From the NCBI RefSeq assembly GCF_022807995.1, contig NZ_CP094351.1, positions 1,333,001 through 1,397,000 on the forward strand: a DNA stretch of 64,000 nt, given 5' to 3'. A program made the position numbers and the translations under genes. The notes under the pieces are model-generated. The model was given only the letters and a program-made list of their open reading frames with translations. It was not told where the DNA came from and made no database searches. This document shows positions 27,181 through 36,300 of this stretch, one piece after another. Position 1 is the stretch's first letter. Every line of letters starts with the position of its first letter. The DNA comes from Pseudomonas orientalis (GTDB lineage: Bacteria; Pseudomonadota; Gammaproteobacteria; Pseudomonadales; Pseudomonadaceae).

Positions 27181-28184
27181 GGATCGCGATCGTCAATGAC
27201 ATGCCCCTTGCCGTCGAGGCGTTGCGGCGTGCCTTGAGCTTCGAACCCGCCCATGAACTGGTGTGGGTGGCCAACAACGGTCTGGAAGCGGTGCAGCGCT
27301 GTGCCGAACGGGTCCCGGACCTGATCCTGATGGACCTGATCATGCCGGTAATGGACGGCGTGGAGGCCACGCGGCAGATCATGGCCGAGACCCCATGCGC
27401 GATTCTGCTGGTGACCGTCGACCGCCAGGCCAATATGAGCCGGGTGTTCGAAGCCATGGGCCACGGCGCCCTGGATGTGGTGGACACCCCGGCGCTGGGC
27501 GTGGGCAACCCCAGGGATGCGGCTGCGCCGTTGTTGCGCAAGATTCTCAACATCGGCTGGCTGATCGGCCAGCGCGGTAGCCGTGTGCGCGCCGAAACCG
27601 TGCCTGAGCGCAGCACCGGCAAACGCCAGAGCCTGGTGGCTATCGGTTCTTCGGCGGGCGGCCCGGCGGCCCTGGAAGTGCTGCTCAAGGCTTTGCCCCG
27701 GAACTTTCCCGCCGCCATCGTGCTGGTCCAGCATGTGGACCAGGTGTTCGCCGCCGGCATGGCCGAGTGGTTGAGCAGTGCGTCCGGCCTGCCGGTGCGT
27801 CTGGCCCGAGAGGGTGAGCCGCCGCAAAGCGGCGTGGTCTTGCTGGCCGGTACCAACCACCATATTCGCTTGTTGAAAAATGGCACGCTAGCCTATACCG
27901 CAGAGCCGGTGAACGAGATCTACCGGCCCTCCATCGACGTGTTTTTCGAAAGTGTCGCCAGCCACTGGAACGGTGACGCCGTTGGCGTACTGCTGACCGG
28001 CATGGGACGCGATGGCGCCCAGGGCCTGAAGTTGATGCGCGAACAAGGATATTTGACCATCGCCCAGGACCAGCAGAGTTCGGCGGTGTATGGCATGCCC
28101 AAAGCGGCGGCGGCGATTGACGCCGCTGTTGAAATTCGCCCACTGGACAGAATTGCGCCGCGATTGCTGGAGGTCTTTGCATGA
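27177..28184 (+). CDS. wspF: CheB-type methylesterase WspF (negative regulator)
   Basis: This 335-residue protein has an N-terminal receiver domain with D53 (LILMDLIMPVMDG) and a C-terminal methylesterase domain with nucleophile Ser in GSSAGGPAAL, His in VLVQHVD and Asp in LLTGMGRDGAQG. It demethylates WspA and resets signalling. Loss of WspF locks the pathway on and gives the wrinkly-spreader phenotype in P. fluorescens. The gene overlaps wspE by ATGA and appears intact here. Confidence 0.96.
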   Translation: MRIAIVNDMPLAVEALRRALSFEPAHELVWVANNGLEAVQRCAERVPDLILMDLIMPVMDGVEATRQIMAETPCAILLVTVDRQANMSRVFEAMGHGALDVVDTPALGVGNPRDAAAPLLRKILNIGWLIGQRGSRVRAETVPERSTGKRQSLVAIGSSAGGPAALEVLLKALPRNFPAAIVLVQHVDQVFAAGMAEWLSSASGLPVRLAREGEPPQSGVVLLAGTNHHIRLLKNGTLAYTAEPVNEIYRPSIDVFFESVASHWNGDAVGVLLTGMGRDGAQGLKLMREQGYLTIAQDQQSSAVYGMPKAAAAIDAAVEIRPLDRIAPRLLEVFA

Positions 28185-28236
28185 TCGAAAATCTCCCGCC
28201 GTGCTGGTTTGCAGGCAGTAATTCAGGTGACCGCAC

Positions 28237-29238
28237 ATGAATGATTTACAGCTCGACGACTTCAAGACCGACGAAAACGCCGCCATGGTGCTGCTGGTCG
28301 ACGACCAGGCCATGATCGGAGAAGCCGTGCGGCGCGGCCTGGCCCATGAAGAAAACATCGATTTCCACTTTTGCGCCGACCCGCACCAGGCGATCGCCCA
28401 GGCGATTCGCATCAAGCCGACCGTAATCCTGCAGGACCTGGTCATGCCCGGCCTCGACGGCCTGACCCTGGTGCGCGAATACCGCAATCACCCGGCCACG
28501 GCGAATATCCCGATCATCGTGCTTTCCACCAAGGAAGACCCGCTGATCAAGAGCGCAGCGTTTGCGGCCGGGGCCAACGATTACCTGGTCAAGCTGCCGG
28601 ACAATATCGAACTGGTGGCGCGCATTCGCTATCACTCGCGCTCCTACATGACCCTGTTGCAGCGCGACGCGGCTTACCGCGCATTGCGGGTCAGCCAGCA
28701 ACAGTTGCTGGACACCAACCTGGTGCTGCAACGGCTGATGAACTCCGATGGCCTGACCGGGCTGTCCAATCGTCGTCACTTCGACGAATACCTGGAACTG
28801 GAATGGCGCCGTGCCATGCGCGACCAGACCCAGCTCTCCTTGCTGATGATCGATGTGGACTTCTTCAAGACCTACAACGACAGCTTTGGCCACGTCGAGG
28901 GTGACGAAGCCTTGCGCAAAGTCGCCAGCACCATCCGCGAAGCCAGCAGCCGTCCTTCCGACCTGCCGGCACGCTATGGCGGCGAAGAGTTCGCGCTGGT
29001 GCTGCCCAACACCTCGCCGGGCGGTGCGCGGCTGGTGGCTGAAAAGCTGCGCATGGCGGTGGAGGCCTTGAAAATCCCGCATATCGCGCCGACTGAAGGT
29101 TCGAGCCTGACCATCAGCATTGGCTTGTCGACCTTGACGCCGGTGCAAGGTACCGATTGCCGCCAGCTGATCATGGCGGCGGACAAGGGTCTGTATATGG
29201 CCAAGCACAATGGGCGCAACCAGGTCGGCATCGAATAA
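28237..29238 (+). CDS. wspR: Diguanylate cyclase response regulator WspR
   Basis: This 333-residue output protein of the Wsp pathway makes cyclic di-GMP when phosphorylated. The receiver domain has acidic pair D22-D23 and phospho-acceptor D67 ([11 protein letters not shown]). The GGDEF domain carries the active site GGEEF (248-252) and the product-inhibition I-site RPSD (R239-D242) five residues upstream. It starts 52 nt after wspF. A REPIN follows. Confidence 0.97.
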   Translation: MNDLQLDDFKTDENAAMVLLVDDQAMIGEAVRRGLAHEENIDFHFCADPHQAIAQAIRIKPTVILQDLVMPGLDGLTLVREYRNHPATANIPIIVLSTKEDPLIKSAAFAAGANDYLVKLPDNIELVARIRYHSRSYMTLLQRDAAYRALRVSQQQLLDTNLVLQRLMNSDGLTGLSNRRHFDEYLELEWRRAMRDQTQLSLLMIDVDFFKTYNDSFGHVEGDEALRKVASTIREASSRPSDLPARYGGEEFALVLPNTSPGGARLVAEKLRMAVEALKIPHIAPTEGSSLTISIGLSTLTPVQGTDCRQLIMAADKGLYMAKHNGRNQVGIE

Positions 29239-29258
29239 CCCAAGGCCAGCGCGAAGCC

Positions 29259-29351
29259 AAATGTGGGAGGGGGCTTGCCCCCGATAGCGGTGTGTCAGTT
29301 ACAACTTCATTGGCAGACAGACTGCCATCGGGGGCAAGCCCCCTCCCACAT
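29259..29351. repeat. REPIN between wspR and prfB
   Basis: Inverted arms AAATGTGGGAGGGGGCTTG and its complement enclose about 40 bp. This is the same class as the elements at 9161, 57267 and 63641. It occupies most of the 213-bp gap after wspR; the remainder must hold the prfB promoter. Confidence 0.93.
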
Positions 29352-29451
29352 GTGGAACGCTCCGCCTTTTCAGCCGGGTGGACTGCCGTTTCCAGGCGTT
29401 TGCCGTTATACTCGCCGGCTTTCAAAAGTTCGCCAACGAGTGCTGCCCGCC

Positions 29452-30547
29452 ATGGAAATCAACCCGATCCTTAACACCATCAAGGACCTGTCCGAGCGCT
29501 CCGAAACTATTCGGGGGTATCTTTGACTACGATCAAAAGCATGAGCGTCTGACCGAAGTCAATCGCGAGCTTGAAGATCCGAGTGTCTGGAACAAACCTG
29601 AGTACGCCCAGGAACTGGGTCGCGAGCGTGCTGCGCTGGCGCAGATCGTCGACACCCTCGACGAACTGAACACCGGCCTGGCCGACTGCCGTGACCTGCT
29701 GGACATGGCCGTCGAAGAAGATGACGAAGGCGCAGTGGGCGATGTCGTCGCCGAGCTGGCCCGTCTCGAGGAAAACCTCGCCAAGCTTGAATTTCGCCGC
29801 ATGTTCAGCCACGAAATGGACCCGAACAACGCCTACCTGGATATACAGGCCGGTTCCGGCGGCACCGAGGCCCAGGACTGGGCCAACATCCTGCTGCGCA
29901 TGTACCTGCGCTGGGCCGACAAGCGCGGTTTCGAGGCGACCATCATGGAACTGTCCGCCGGTGAAGTCGCCGGCATCAAGGGCGCGACCGTGCACATCAA
30001 GGGTGAATACGCCTTTGGCTGGCTGCGTACCGAGATCGGCGTGCACCGCCTGGTGCGCAAGAGCCCGTTCGACTCCGGCAACCGTCGCCACACGTCGTTT
30101 TCCGCCGTTTTCGTCTCGCCAGAGATCGACGACAAGGTGGAAATCGAGATCAACCCGGCCGACCTGCGCATCGACACCTATCGCTCCTCCGGCGCCGGTG
30201 GCCAGCACGTAAACACCACCGACTCGGCGGTACGTATCACTCACGTACCGACCAACACCGTGGTCAGCTGCCAGAACGAACGTTCCCAGCACGCCAACAA
30301 GGACACCGCCATGAAAATGCTGCGGGCCAAGTTGTACGAGCAGGAAATGCAGAAGCGCAACGCCGCTTCCCAGGCGCTGGAAGACACCAAGTCGGACATC
30401 GGCTGGGGACACCAGATTCGTTCTTATGTACTGGATGCGTCGCGGATCAAGGATTTGCGCACTAACATCGAACGCAGCGACTGCGACAAGGTGCTCGACG
30501 GTGATATCGACGAATACCTGGAAGCCAGCCTGAAATCGGGGCTGTAA
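29452..30547 (+). CDS. prfB: Peptide chain release factor 2 (programmed +1 frameshift)
   Basis: The 364-residue RF2 is encoded by 24 codons from ATG 29452, then an in-frame TGA at 29524, then a shift so that Asp codon GAC starts at 29525. The sequence GGGGGTATCTTTGAC matches the universal prfB frameshift site, through which RF2 level controls its own synthesis. The product has the RF2 anticodon-like SPF tripeptide ([10 protein letters not shown]) and the GGQ motif ([16 protein letters not shown]). It is not a pseudogene. lysS follows, as in E. coli. Confidence 0.97.
29512..29527 (+). promoter_or_regulatory. Programmed +1 ribosomal frameshift site of prfB
   Basis: An internal Shine-Dalgarno-like GGGGG (29513-29517), three bases before the slippery CTT, is followed by the UGA stop and C (CTTTGAC). 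Slow decoding of UGA at low RF2 lets the ribosome slip forward by one base. Confidence 0.95.
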
Positions 30548-30560
30548 AGATTGTAGGCGA

Positions 30561-30581
30561 TCCCCGGCCACAGGCCGGGGA
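30561..30581 (+). other. GC-rich intercistronic hairpin between prfB and lysS
   Basis: TCCCCGGCC (30561-30569), loop ACA, GGCCGGGGA (30573-30581): a perfect 9-bp stem with no T-run. It lies 14 bp after prfB and 28 bp before lysS, so it may tune mRNA stability or attenuate read-through in the prfB-lysS operon. Confidence 0.7.
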
Positions 30582-30608
30582 CAACGAACCTGATGGATAA
30601 TTTAAGAC

Positions 30609-32111
30609 ATGAGCGACCAACAACTCGACCCGCAAGCCCTGCAACAGGAAGAAAACTCCCTGATCGCCCTGCGCAAGGAAAAGCTGGCTGCCGAGCGCGC
30701 CAAGGGTAACGCCTTCCCCAACGACTTCCGCCGCGACAACTACTGCGATGCCCTGCAGAGGCAGTACGCGGACAAGACCAAGGAAGAGCTGGCAGAAGCG
30801 GCGATCCCGGTCAAGGTGGCAGGTCGCATCATGCTCAACCGTGGCTCGTTCATGGTGATCCAGGACATGACCGGACGCATCCAGGTCTACGTCAACCGCA
30901 AGACCCTTTCCGAAGAAATCCTGGCCTCGGTGAAAACCTGGGACATGGGCGACATCATCGCGGCCGAAGGCACCCTGGCCCGTTCCGGCAAGGGCGACCT
31001 GTATGTCGAGATGACCAGCGTGCGCCTGCTGACCAAGTCGCTGCGCCCGCTGCCGGACAAGCACCACGGCCTGACCGACACCGAGCAGCGCTACCGCCAG
31101 CGCTATGTTGACCTGATCGTCAACGAAGACGTGCGCCAGACCTTCCGCGTGCGTTCGCAGGTCATCGCCCACATCCGCAGCTTCCTGGCCCAGCGTGACT
31201 TCCTGGAAGTGGAAACGCCGATGCTGCAGACCATCCCCGGTGGCGCCGCGGCCAAGCCGTTCGAAACCCACCACAATGCGCTGGACCTGCCAATGTTCCT
31301 GCGCATCGCGCCGGAGCTGTACCTCAAGCGCCTGGTGGTCGGCGGCTTTGAGAAGGTGTTCGAGATCAACCGCAACTTCCGTAACGAAGGCGTCTCGACC
31401 CGTCACAACCCTGAATTCACCATGTTGGAGTTCTACCAGGCCTACGCCGACTACGAAGACAACATGGACCTGACCGAAGAACTGTTCCGCGAACTGGCGC
31501 AGTTGGTGCTGGGCAGCACCGACGTGCCCTACGGCGACAAGGTGTTTCACTTTGGCGAACCGTTCGTGCGTCTTTCGGTGTTCGACTCGATCCTCAAGTA
31601 CAACCCTGAGCTGAGTGCTGACGACCTGAACGACATCGACAAGGCCCGTGCCATCGCCAGGAAAGCCGGGGCCAAGGTGCTGGGCTTCGAAGGCCTGGGC
31701 AAGCTGCAGGTGATGATTTTCGAAGAACTGGTGGAGCACAAGCTGGAACAGCCGCATTTCATTACCCAGTACCCGTTCGAAGTGTCGCCGCTGGCCCGTC
31801 GCAACGATGACAACCCGAACGTCACCGACCGTTTCGAACTGTTCATTGGCGGCCGTGAAATCGCCAACGCCTACTCCGAGCTCAACGACGCAGAAGACCA
31901 GGCCGAACGCTTCATGGCCCAGGTGGCCGACAAGGACGCCGGGGATGACGAAGCCATGCACTACGACGCCGACTTCGTACGGGCCCTGGAATACGGCATG
32001 CCGCCCACCGCCGGTGAAGGTATCGGCATCGATCGCCTGGTGATGCTGTTGACCAACTCGCCGTCGATCCGCGATGTGATCTTGTTCCCGCACATGCGGC
32101 CACAAGCGTAA
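30609..32111 (+). CDS. lysS: Lysyl-tRNA synthetase (class II)
   Basis: This 500-residue enzyme charges tRNA-Lys. An N-terminal OB-fold anticodon-binding domain (about 60-170, [18 protein letters not shown]) precedes the class II catalytic core with motif 2 [18 protein letters not shown] and motif 3 [10 protein letters not shown] near the C terminus. It follows prfB in the standard operon and ends with a clear terminator. Confidence 0.98.
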   Translation: MSDQQLDPQALQQEENSLIALRKEKLAAERAKGNAFPNDFRRDNYCDALQRQYADKTKEELAEAAIPVKVAGRIMLNRGSFMVIQDMTGRIQVYVNRKTLSEEILASVKTWDMGDIIAAEGTLARSGKGDLYVEMTSVRLLTKSLRPLPDKHHGLTDTEQRYRQRYVDLIVNEDVRQTFRVRSQVIAHIRSFLAQRDFLEVETPMLQTIPGGAAAKPFETHHNALDLPMFLRIAPELYLKRLVVGGFEKVFEINRNFRNEGVSTRHNPEFTMLEFYQAYADYEDNMDLTEELFRELAQLVLGSTDVPYGDKVFHFGEPFVRLSVFDSILKYNPELSADDLNDIDKARAIARKAGAKVLGFEGLGKLQVMIFEELVEHKLEQPHFITQYPFEVSPLARRNDDNPNVTDRFELFIGGREIANAYSELNDAEDQAERFMAQVADKDAGDDEAMHYDADFVRALEYGMPPTAGEGIGIDRLVMLLTNSPSIRDVILFPHMRPQA

Positions 32112-32126
32112 CCGTCGCGAAATCCG

Positions 32127-32154
32127 AAGCCGCCTTTTATAAGGCGGCTTTTTT
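32127..32154 (+). terminator. Intrinsic terminator after lysS
   Basis: AAGCCGCCTT (32127-32136), loop TTAT, AAGGCGGCTT (32141-32150), then T-run to 32154. A 10-bp perfect stem. Confidence 0.95.
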
Positions 32155-32217
32155 ATGTGGCGTTTACTCGCGTCAAAAAAACAGCGCCAGGTTTTGTTCT
32201 ATTCAAGGATGTGTGTG

Positions 32218-32934
32218 GTGAACCGCGTAATGGCTCAAGAAGGCGCCGCCGGCATTGCCGCTGCCGTGGCTGAAAGCGTCCCGTACCAGGGCCGCAAGGC
32301 CAGCCGCCGGGGCAGCGAACAACGCCGGCAAGACATTCTCGATGCGGCCATGCGCATCGTGGTCCGCGACGGGGTACGTGCCGTACGTCACCGAGCCGTG
32401 GCGGCGGAAGCCGGCGTGCCATTGTCGGCCACCACCTACTACTTCAAGGACATCGATGACCTGCTTACCGACACCTTCGCCCAATACGTCGAACGCAGCG
32501 CCGCTTTCATGGGCAAGCTGTGGGTGCGCAACGAAGGCCTGTTGCGCGAAATGGTCGCCTACGGTGACGGCAGCCCGGCGGCGCGCTCGCAGTTGGCCGA
32601 TGACATTGCGCGGTTGACCGCCGACTATGTACAGCGCCAACTGATCAACCGTCGCGACTACCTGATGGCCGAGCAGGCCTTTCGCCAGGAAGCCTTGTTG
32701 AATCCGCGCCTGGCCGAACTGGTACGCTCCCACCAACAGATTCTGTTGCAAGGCACCGGGCAGTTTTTCCAGGTATTGGGCTCCCGCGAGCCTCAGCAGG
32801 ATGCCAAGGTGTTGACGGCGATTATCAGTCGGATGGAATATCAGGGGCTGTTAGGCAGCGCAGAGCCGCTGACCGGGGACGAAATGCTGGAGATACTCAA
32901 GCGTTACATGCACTTGGTGTTGGCTTCAGTCTGA
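32218..32934 (+). CDS. TetR family transcriptional regulator
   Basis: The product has a TetR N-terminal HTH (QDILDAAMRIVVRDGVRAV, then VAAEAGVPLSATTYYF) after about 35 non-conserved residues, and a ligand-binding helical domain to the C terminus. It corresponds to the TetR gene found after lysS in P. aeruginosa (PA3699). Start choice is uncertain: GTG 32218 has AAGGA at 8 nt, while ATG 32230 and ATG 32209 are alternatives. The target and ligand are unknown; the QEGLA-protein gene 35 bp downstream may be co-transcribed. Confidence 0.85.
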   Translation: MNRVMAQEGAAGIAAAVAESVPYQGRKASRRGSEQRRQDILDAAMRIVVRDGVRAVRHRAVAAEAGVPLSATTYYFKDIDDLLTDTFAQYVERSAAFMGKLWVRNEGLLREMVAYGDGSPAARSQLADDIARLTADYVQRQLINRRDYLMAEQAFRQEALLNPRLAELVRSHQQILLQGTGQFFQVLGSREPQQDAKVLTAIISRMEYQGLLGSAEPLTGDEMLEILKRYMHLVLASV

Positions 32935-32969
32935 TACCGCAAACGCCACGTTCAAAGAGGAAGCACCGG

Positions 32970-34247
32970 GTGGACGATTACCAGCAGACGATACGCAGCC
33001 TGTCCGATCGCATTGTGCTGGCGCAAACGCCGATCCGCGTCCTCGACGCCGTGAAGTGGGACGAGAACATTCGTCAGGGCTTTCTCAAGGCCAAGGGCAA
33101 GGCCATGCCCGCCGTGGATCGCGATTACTACCTGAACCGGCCGTTGTCGTTCGATTCAAGCGCGGTCAAGCTGGAGTTCCAGAACATCGAGCGCGACATT
33201 ACCCGCCGCCTCGGCCAGTTCAGCCCGGTGGGGCAGATCATGCGCCGCATGTGCCGGGAGTACCGCATGGTCGTGCGGATGCTCGAAGCCCGTGGCACCG
33301 AGGACTTCGGCCTGATCTCCCAGGAACTCTACGGAGCCGCTTCCGATGCTTTCCACGCCGGTGACCCGACCCTCGCGGACCTGGGCCTGATGCTCTCGGA
33401 CTACCTGAACAATATCGATGGCCGTGGCGACCTCAAGGACGAAGCCAAGACCCTGACCGCCAAGGACGCCGTCGCGTTGCTGCAGACACGTTTGAACAAG
33501 GTGTTCGGCGAGGCTGAAGAGACCATCCGCGTATTCGAGTCCGATGGCATCGTTGCCGACGCAGCAGCGGGCGCCGACTACATCAAGATCCGCGCCGACG
33601 CGATGTTCAACGACCGTGACGTGCGCGCCCTGGAAGTGCACGAAGGCCTGGTGCACGTGGGCACCACCCTCAATGGCCAGAACCAGCCGATCTGCACGTT
33701 CCTGTCGAAGGGGCCGCCCTCGTCCACCGTGACCCAGGAAGGCCTGGCGATTCTGATGGAAATCATCACGTTTGCCTCCTACCCCAGCCGGCTGCGCAAA
33801 TTGACCAACCGCACCCGCGCCATCCATATGGTGGAGGAGGGCGCCGATTTCCTGCAGGTGTTCGAGTTCTTCCGTGAGCAGGGCTTTGAAATGGCGGAAA
33901 GCTACGGCAACGCCAGTCGGGTGTTTCGTGGCTCGGTGCCGACAGGTCTGCCGTTCACCAAGGATCTGTCCTATCTCAAGGGTTTTATCATGGTCTACAA
34001 CTACATTCAGTTGGCCGTGCGCAAGGGCAAGCTGGAGCAGGTGCCGTTGTTGTTCTGCGGCAAGACCACGCTCGAAGATATGCGCACCCTTCGCCAACTG
34101 GTCGACGAAGGCCTGGTGGTGCCCCCCAAGTACCTGCCCGAACAGTTCCGCGACATGAACGCACTGGCGGCGTGGATGTGCTTTTCCAACTTCCTCAATC
34201 ATTTGAGCCTGGACCGGATCGAGGCGGACTACTCCAATATTCTTTGA
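32970..34247 (+). CDS. QEGLA-motif protein (DUF1704, flavohemoglobin expression-modulating family)
   Basis: This 425-residue protein has the family-defining QEGLA (256-260) and a metalloprotease-like HEGLVH motif (224-229) followed by Glu at 264, suggesting a zinc site of the HExxH type in variant form. The family is annotated as modulating flavohemoglobin expression, on old and limited evidence. It starts with GTG preceded by AGAGGAAG. No signal peptide is seen. Its neighbours, a TetR regulator and a lipoprotein hydrolase, give no firm clue to a substrate. Confidence 0.85.
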   Translation: MDDYQQTIRSLSDRIVLAQTPIRVLDAVKWDENIRQGFLKAKGKAMPAVDRDYYLNRPLSFDSSAVKLEFQNIERDITRRLGQFSPVGQIMRRMCREYRMVVRMLEARGTEDFGLISQELYGAASDAFHAGDPTLADLGLMLSDYLNNIDGRGDLKDEAKTLTAKDAVALLQTRLNKVFGEAEETIRVFESDGIVADAAAGADYIKIRADAMFNDRDVRALEVHEGLVHVGTTLNGQNQPICTFLSKGPPSSTVTQEGLAILMEIITFASYPSRLRKLTNRTRAIHMVEEGADFLQVFEFFREQGFEMAESYGNASRVFRGSVPTGLPFTKDLSYLKGFIMVYNYIQLAVRKGKLEQVPLLFCGKTTLEDMRTLRQLVDEGLVVPPKYLPEQFRDMNALAAWMCFSNFLNHLSLDRIEADYSNIL

Positions 34248-34302
34248 CCGGACGGGGTCTCCAAGGTCCGCCCATTTCAACTCACTCACGAGGCTTCAAC
34301 GG

Positions 34303-35208
34303 ATGAGAATCCTCGGCATTCTGTGCCTGCTACTCACATTGAACGGCTGCAGCTCCCTGCTGTTCTACCCGGAGCCCGGTCTGCCATTCACGCCGGAAAA
34401 AGCCCACCTGGCGTATCGCGACGTCACCCTCACCACCGCCGACGGCGTGAAACTGCACGCCTGGTGGCTGCCGGCCAAGCCTGGCGTACCCCTCAAAGGC
34501 ACGGTGCTGCACCTGCACGGCAACGGCGGCAACCTGGCCTGGCATTTGGGCGGCAGTTGGTGGTTGCCGGAGGAGGGCTACCAGGTACTGTTGCTCGACT
34601 ATCGCGGTTATGGGCTTTCGCAGGGCAAGCCGTCATTGCCGGCGATCTATCAGGACGTGGACGCTGCTTTCAGCTGGCTGGATCAGGCGCCCGAAGCCCA
34701 GGGCCGGCCGCTGGTGGTGCTTGGCCAGAGCCTGGGCGGCGCCTTGGCGGTGCATTATCTGGCGGCTCACCCCGAGCGCCAGTCTCGGCTCAAGGCCCTG
34801 GTATTGGACGGTGTGCCTGCCAGTTATCGTGACGTGGGACAATTTGCCCTGAGCACTTCCTGGGTAACATGGCCGTTGCAGGTCCCTCTGTCCTGGCTGG
34901 TGCCTGACGCCGACAGCGCGATCAACGCCATGCCCCGACTGACAGGCGTGCCCAAATTGCTGTTTCACAGCCTGGATGATCCGATCGTGCCCGTGTCCAA
35001 CGGCATCCGCCTGTATCAAGCGGCGCCACCGCCCAGGGTGCTGCAGCTGACGCGAGGCGGGCATGTGCAGACGTTTGCCGACAAGACCTGGCAAACCGTC
35101 ATGCTGCGTTACCTGGATGACCCACAGCATTTCAACGGCCTGCGGCGTCTGGGCGAAATTCCGAATTACCCCGTATCCAAAGTCGACCCATCAGAGAGTC
35201 CGCAATGA
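34303..35208 (+). CDS. Lipoprotein alpha/beta hydrolase
   Basis: This 301-residue protein has a lipoprotein signal peptide with lipobox LNGC (Cys16) and an alpha/beta-hydrolase fold. HLHGNGGNLAWH forms the oxyanion region, the nucleophile S143 is in GQSLGG, Asp is in HSLDDPIVPVSNG and a late His is in TRGGHVQTF. It probably acts as an esterase or lipase-like enzyme anchored in the cell envelope; the substrate is unknown. It overlaps the next gene by ATGA. Confidence 0.87.
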   Translation: MRILGILCLLLTLNGCSSLLFYPEPGLPFTPEKAHLAYRDVTLTTADGVKLHAWWLPAKPGVPLKGTVLHLHGNGGNLAWHLGGSWWLPEEGYQVLLLDYRGYGLSQGKPSLPAIYQDVDAAFSWLDQAPEAQGRPLVVLGQSLGGALAVHYLAAHPERQSRLKALVLDGVPASYRDVGQFALSTSWVTWPLQVPLSWLVPDADSAINAMPRLTGVPKLLFHSLDDPIVPVSNGIRLYQAAPPPRVLQLTRGGHVQTFADKTWQTVMLRYLDDPQHFNGLRRLGEIPNYPVSKVDPSESPQ

Positions 35209-35531
35209 GTGAAGAGCGCAACATGATCCCGCTGATTCTCACGGGGATCGGCACCATTATCGGCACGGTCGGTTGCTTGTGGTACTACGGTTACCTGCAC
35301 TTCGCCAAGCCGGAAGATGCACTGCTGCTCAGTGAGTTCACGATGCTCAAGACCGTGCCGGGTGAGGACTACAAAGTCTCGTTGACCCCCGCCGCTCAAG
35401 TGGCGCAGTGCGTCGAGGGTGTGCTGGTGATGTTCGATACCGACCAGAAGGGCCTGAGCGGCGTACTGGTGAACAACAAGAAACAGGCCGTGCGGTGCAT
35501 GGGGCAGGAAACCCCGCAACTGCAACAGTGA
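35205..35531 (+). CDS. Small single-pass membrane protein of unknown function
   Basis: I do not recognise a family. The 108-residue protein has one hydrophobic segment at about residues 8-29 (IPLILTGIGTIIGTVGCLWYY), then a soluble domain of about 75 residues with two Cys (AQCVEGVLVMF, RCMGQE) and a Gln-rich end. It starts inside the hydrolase stop codon (ATGA overlap), so the two are co-translated and probably act together at the envelope. Confidence 0.75.
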   Translation: MSEERNMIPLILTGIGTIIGTVGCLWYYGYLHFAKPEDALLLSEFTMLKTVPGEDYKVSLTPAAQVAQCVEGVLVMFDTDQKGLSGVLVNNKKQAVRCMGQETPQLQQ

Positions 35532-35610
35532 ATTCTGCCTCCCTGGCGTGGGAAACCATCCTTGTCTTTACAGACTATTGATTTGACGCATGTCGGCCCC
35601 TGAGCAGTCC

Positions 35611-35638
35611 GGAACCATCCTGGCTCTCCCACCACTGA
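35611..35638 (+). promoter_or_regulatory. Candidate HrpL-dependent promoter (hrp box 1)
   Basis: GGAACC (35611-35616), 15-nt spacer, CCAC (35632-35635) followed by TGA match the hrp box consensus GGAACC-N15/16-CCACNNA of HrpL-type ECF sigma factors that drive plant-type III secretion genes. It lies 60 bp upstream of the harpin-like gene start, leaving a short leader. Confidence 0.72.
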
Positions 35639-35697
35639 TTATTCACTGATTGGCAAGGCTGATCGGTCCATTAATTCACAGGTTGGAGTTAGCATTT

Positions 35698-36069
35698 ATG
35701 GCAGGAATCAACGGTATCTCGGGCGGCGCAAACATGGGTGGCGCGAATGGCATGAATGGTGGGAGTAACGCCAGCAATATTCAGGGAGGTCCTCAACACG
35801 GCGACAATCAGCAGATCAAGAATCTGCAAAACCAAATCAAGCAGTTGGAGGACAAAAAAAGTAAAGGCGGCCTTAGTAATGAAGAAGAAGATCTTCTTCA
35901 GAAATTGATAAAGATGCTACAGGAATTGATGGGAAAACAAGGCGCGCAGGGCGCTCAAGGTGCGGAAGGTGCGGAAGGTGGCCAAGGCGGCCAAGGCGGC
36001 GGGCAGAGCGCGGGCCAGGGCCCGATCCCGCAGCCGGACTATCAAGGTGCGGGCCCGATCGGCGGCTGA
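35698..36069 (+). CDS. Small harpin-like Gly/Gln-rich protein, candidate type III secretion substrate
   Basis: This 123-residue product has no Cys and no signal peptide. Residues 1-34 are rich in Gly, Asn, Ser and Met with no acidic residue, and Ile is at position 4, as in type III secretion signals. Residues 40-80 form a probable helix/coiled coil (IKNLQNQIKQLEDKKSK, then LLQKLIKMLQELMGK). Residues 81-123 are a GAQGAQGAEG-type Gly-rich tail. This resembles Hpa1/HpaG-type harpins in composition, though a FlxA-like relation is possible. ATG 35698 has GGAG upstream. An hrp box precedes it, and GC content is lower than its neighbours. Confidence 0.68.
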   Translation: MAGINGISGGANMGGANGMNGGSNASNIQGGPQHGDNQQIKNLQNQIKQLEDKKSKGGLSNEEEDLLQKLIKMLQELMGKQGAQGAQGAEGAEGGQGGQGGGQSAGQGPIPQPDYQGAGPIGG

Positions 36070-36090
36070 TCAAAGCCCCTGGAAAAAGCC

Positions 36091-36101
36091 GCCCATAGAG
36101 G
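36091..36101. repeat. 11-bp direct repeat flanking a REPIN (left copy)
   Basis: GCCCATAGAGG at 36091-36101 is repeated exactly at 36238-36248, on the other side of the REPIN at 36115-36212. It could be a trace of the element's insertion, or remnants of duplicated terminators. Confidence 0.7.
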
Positions 36102-36114
36102 TAATGCCGCCTCT

Positions 36115-36212
36115 GTAGGAGCGAGCTTGCTCGCGAAAAACGTCAACGATAACGCGTGTTTCCTGATTGAACGCGGCGCCCGTGAGTTTTTCGCGAGCAA
36201 GCTCGCTCCTAC
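36115..36212. repeat. REPIN, GTAGGAGCGAGCTTGCTCGCG class
   Basis: Inverted arms of 26 bp (36115-36140 and 36187-36212) each begin with GTAGGAGCGAGC and enclose about 46 bp. This is a different REP class from the GGGGGCTTG elements; a second copy lies at 59814-59911. Confidence 0.93.
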
Positions 36213-36227
36213 AAAAAACCTTAACTG

Positions 36228-36256
36228 AACCGCATTAGCCCATAGAGGCGGTTTTT
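36228..36256 (+). terminator. Possible terminator after the harpin-like gene region
   Basis: AACCGC (36228-36233) pairs with GCGGTT (36248-36253) over a 14-nt loop and runs into TTTTT. The stem is short, so this is tentative. Confidence 0.45.
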
Positions 36257-36300
36257 ATGATGTATTAGATATCCGGTCGTCGCCCTCGGCAGGAATGCCT

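Noticed and set aside
29452..29526. prfB as a broken gene because of the in-frame TGA
   Set aside because: The CTTTGAC context with an upstream GGGGG is the known programmed frameshift site, and the rest of RF2 is intact.
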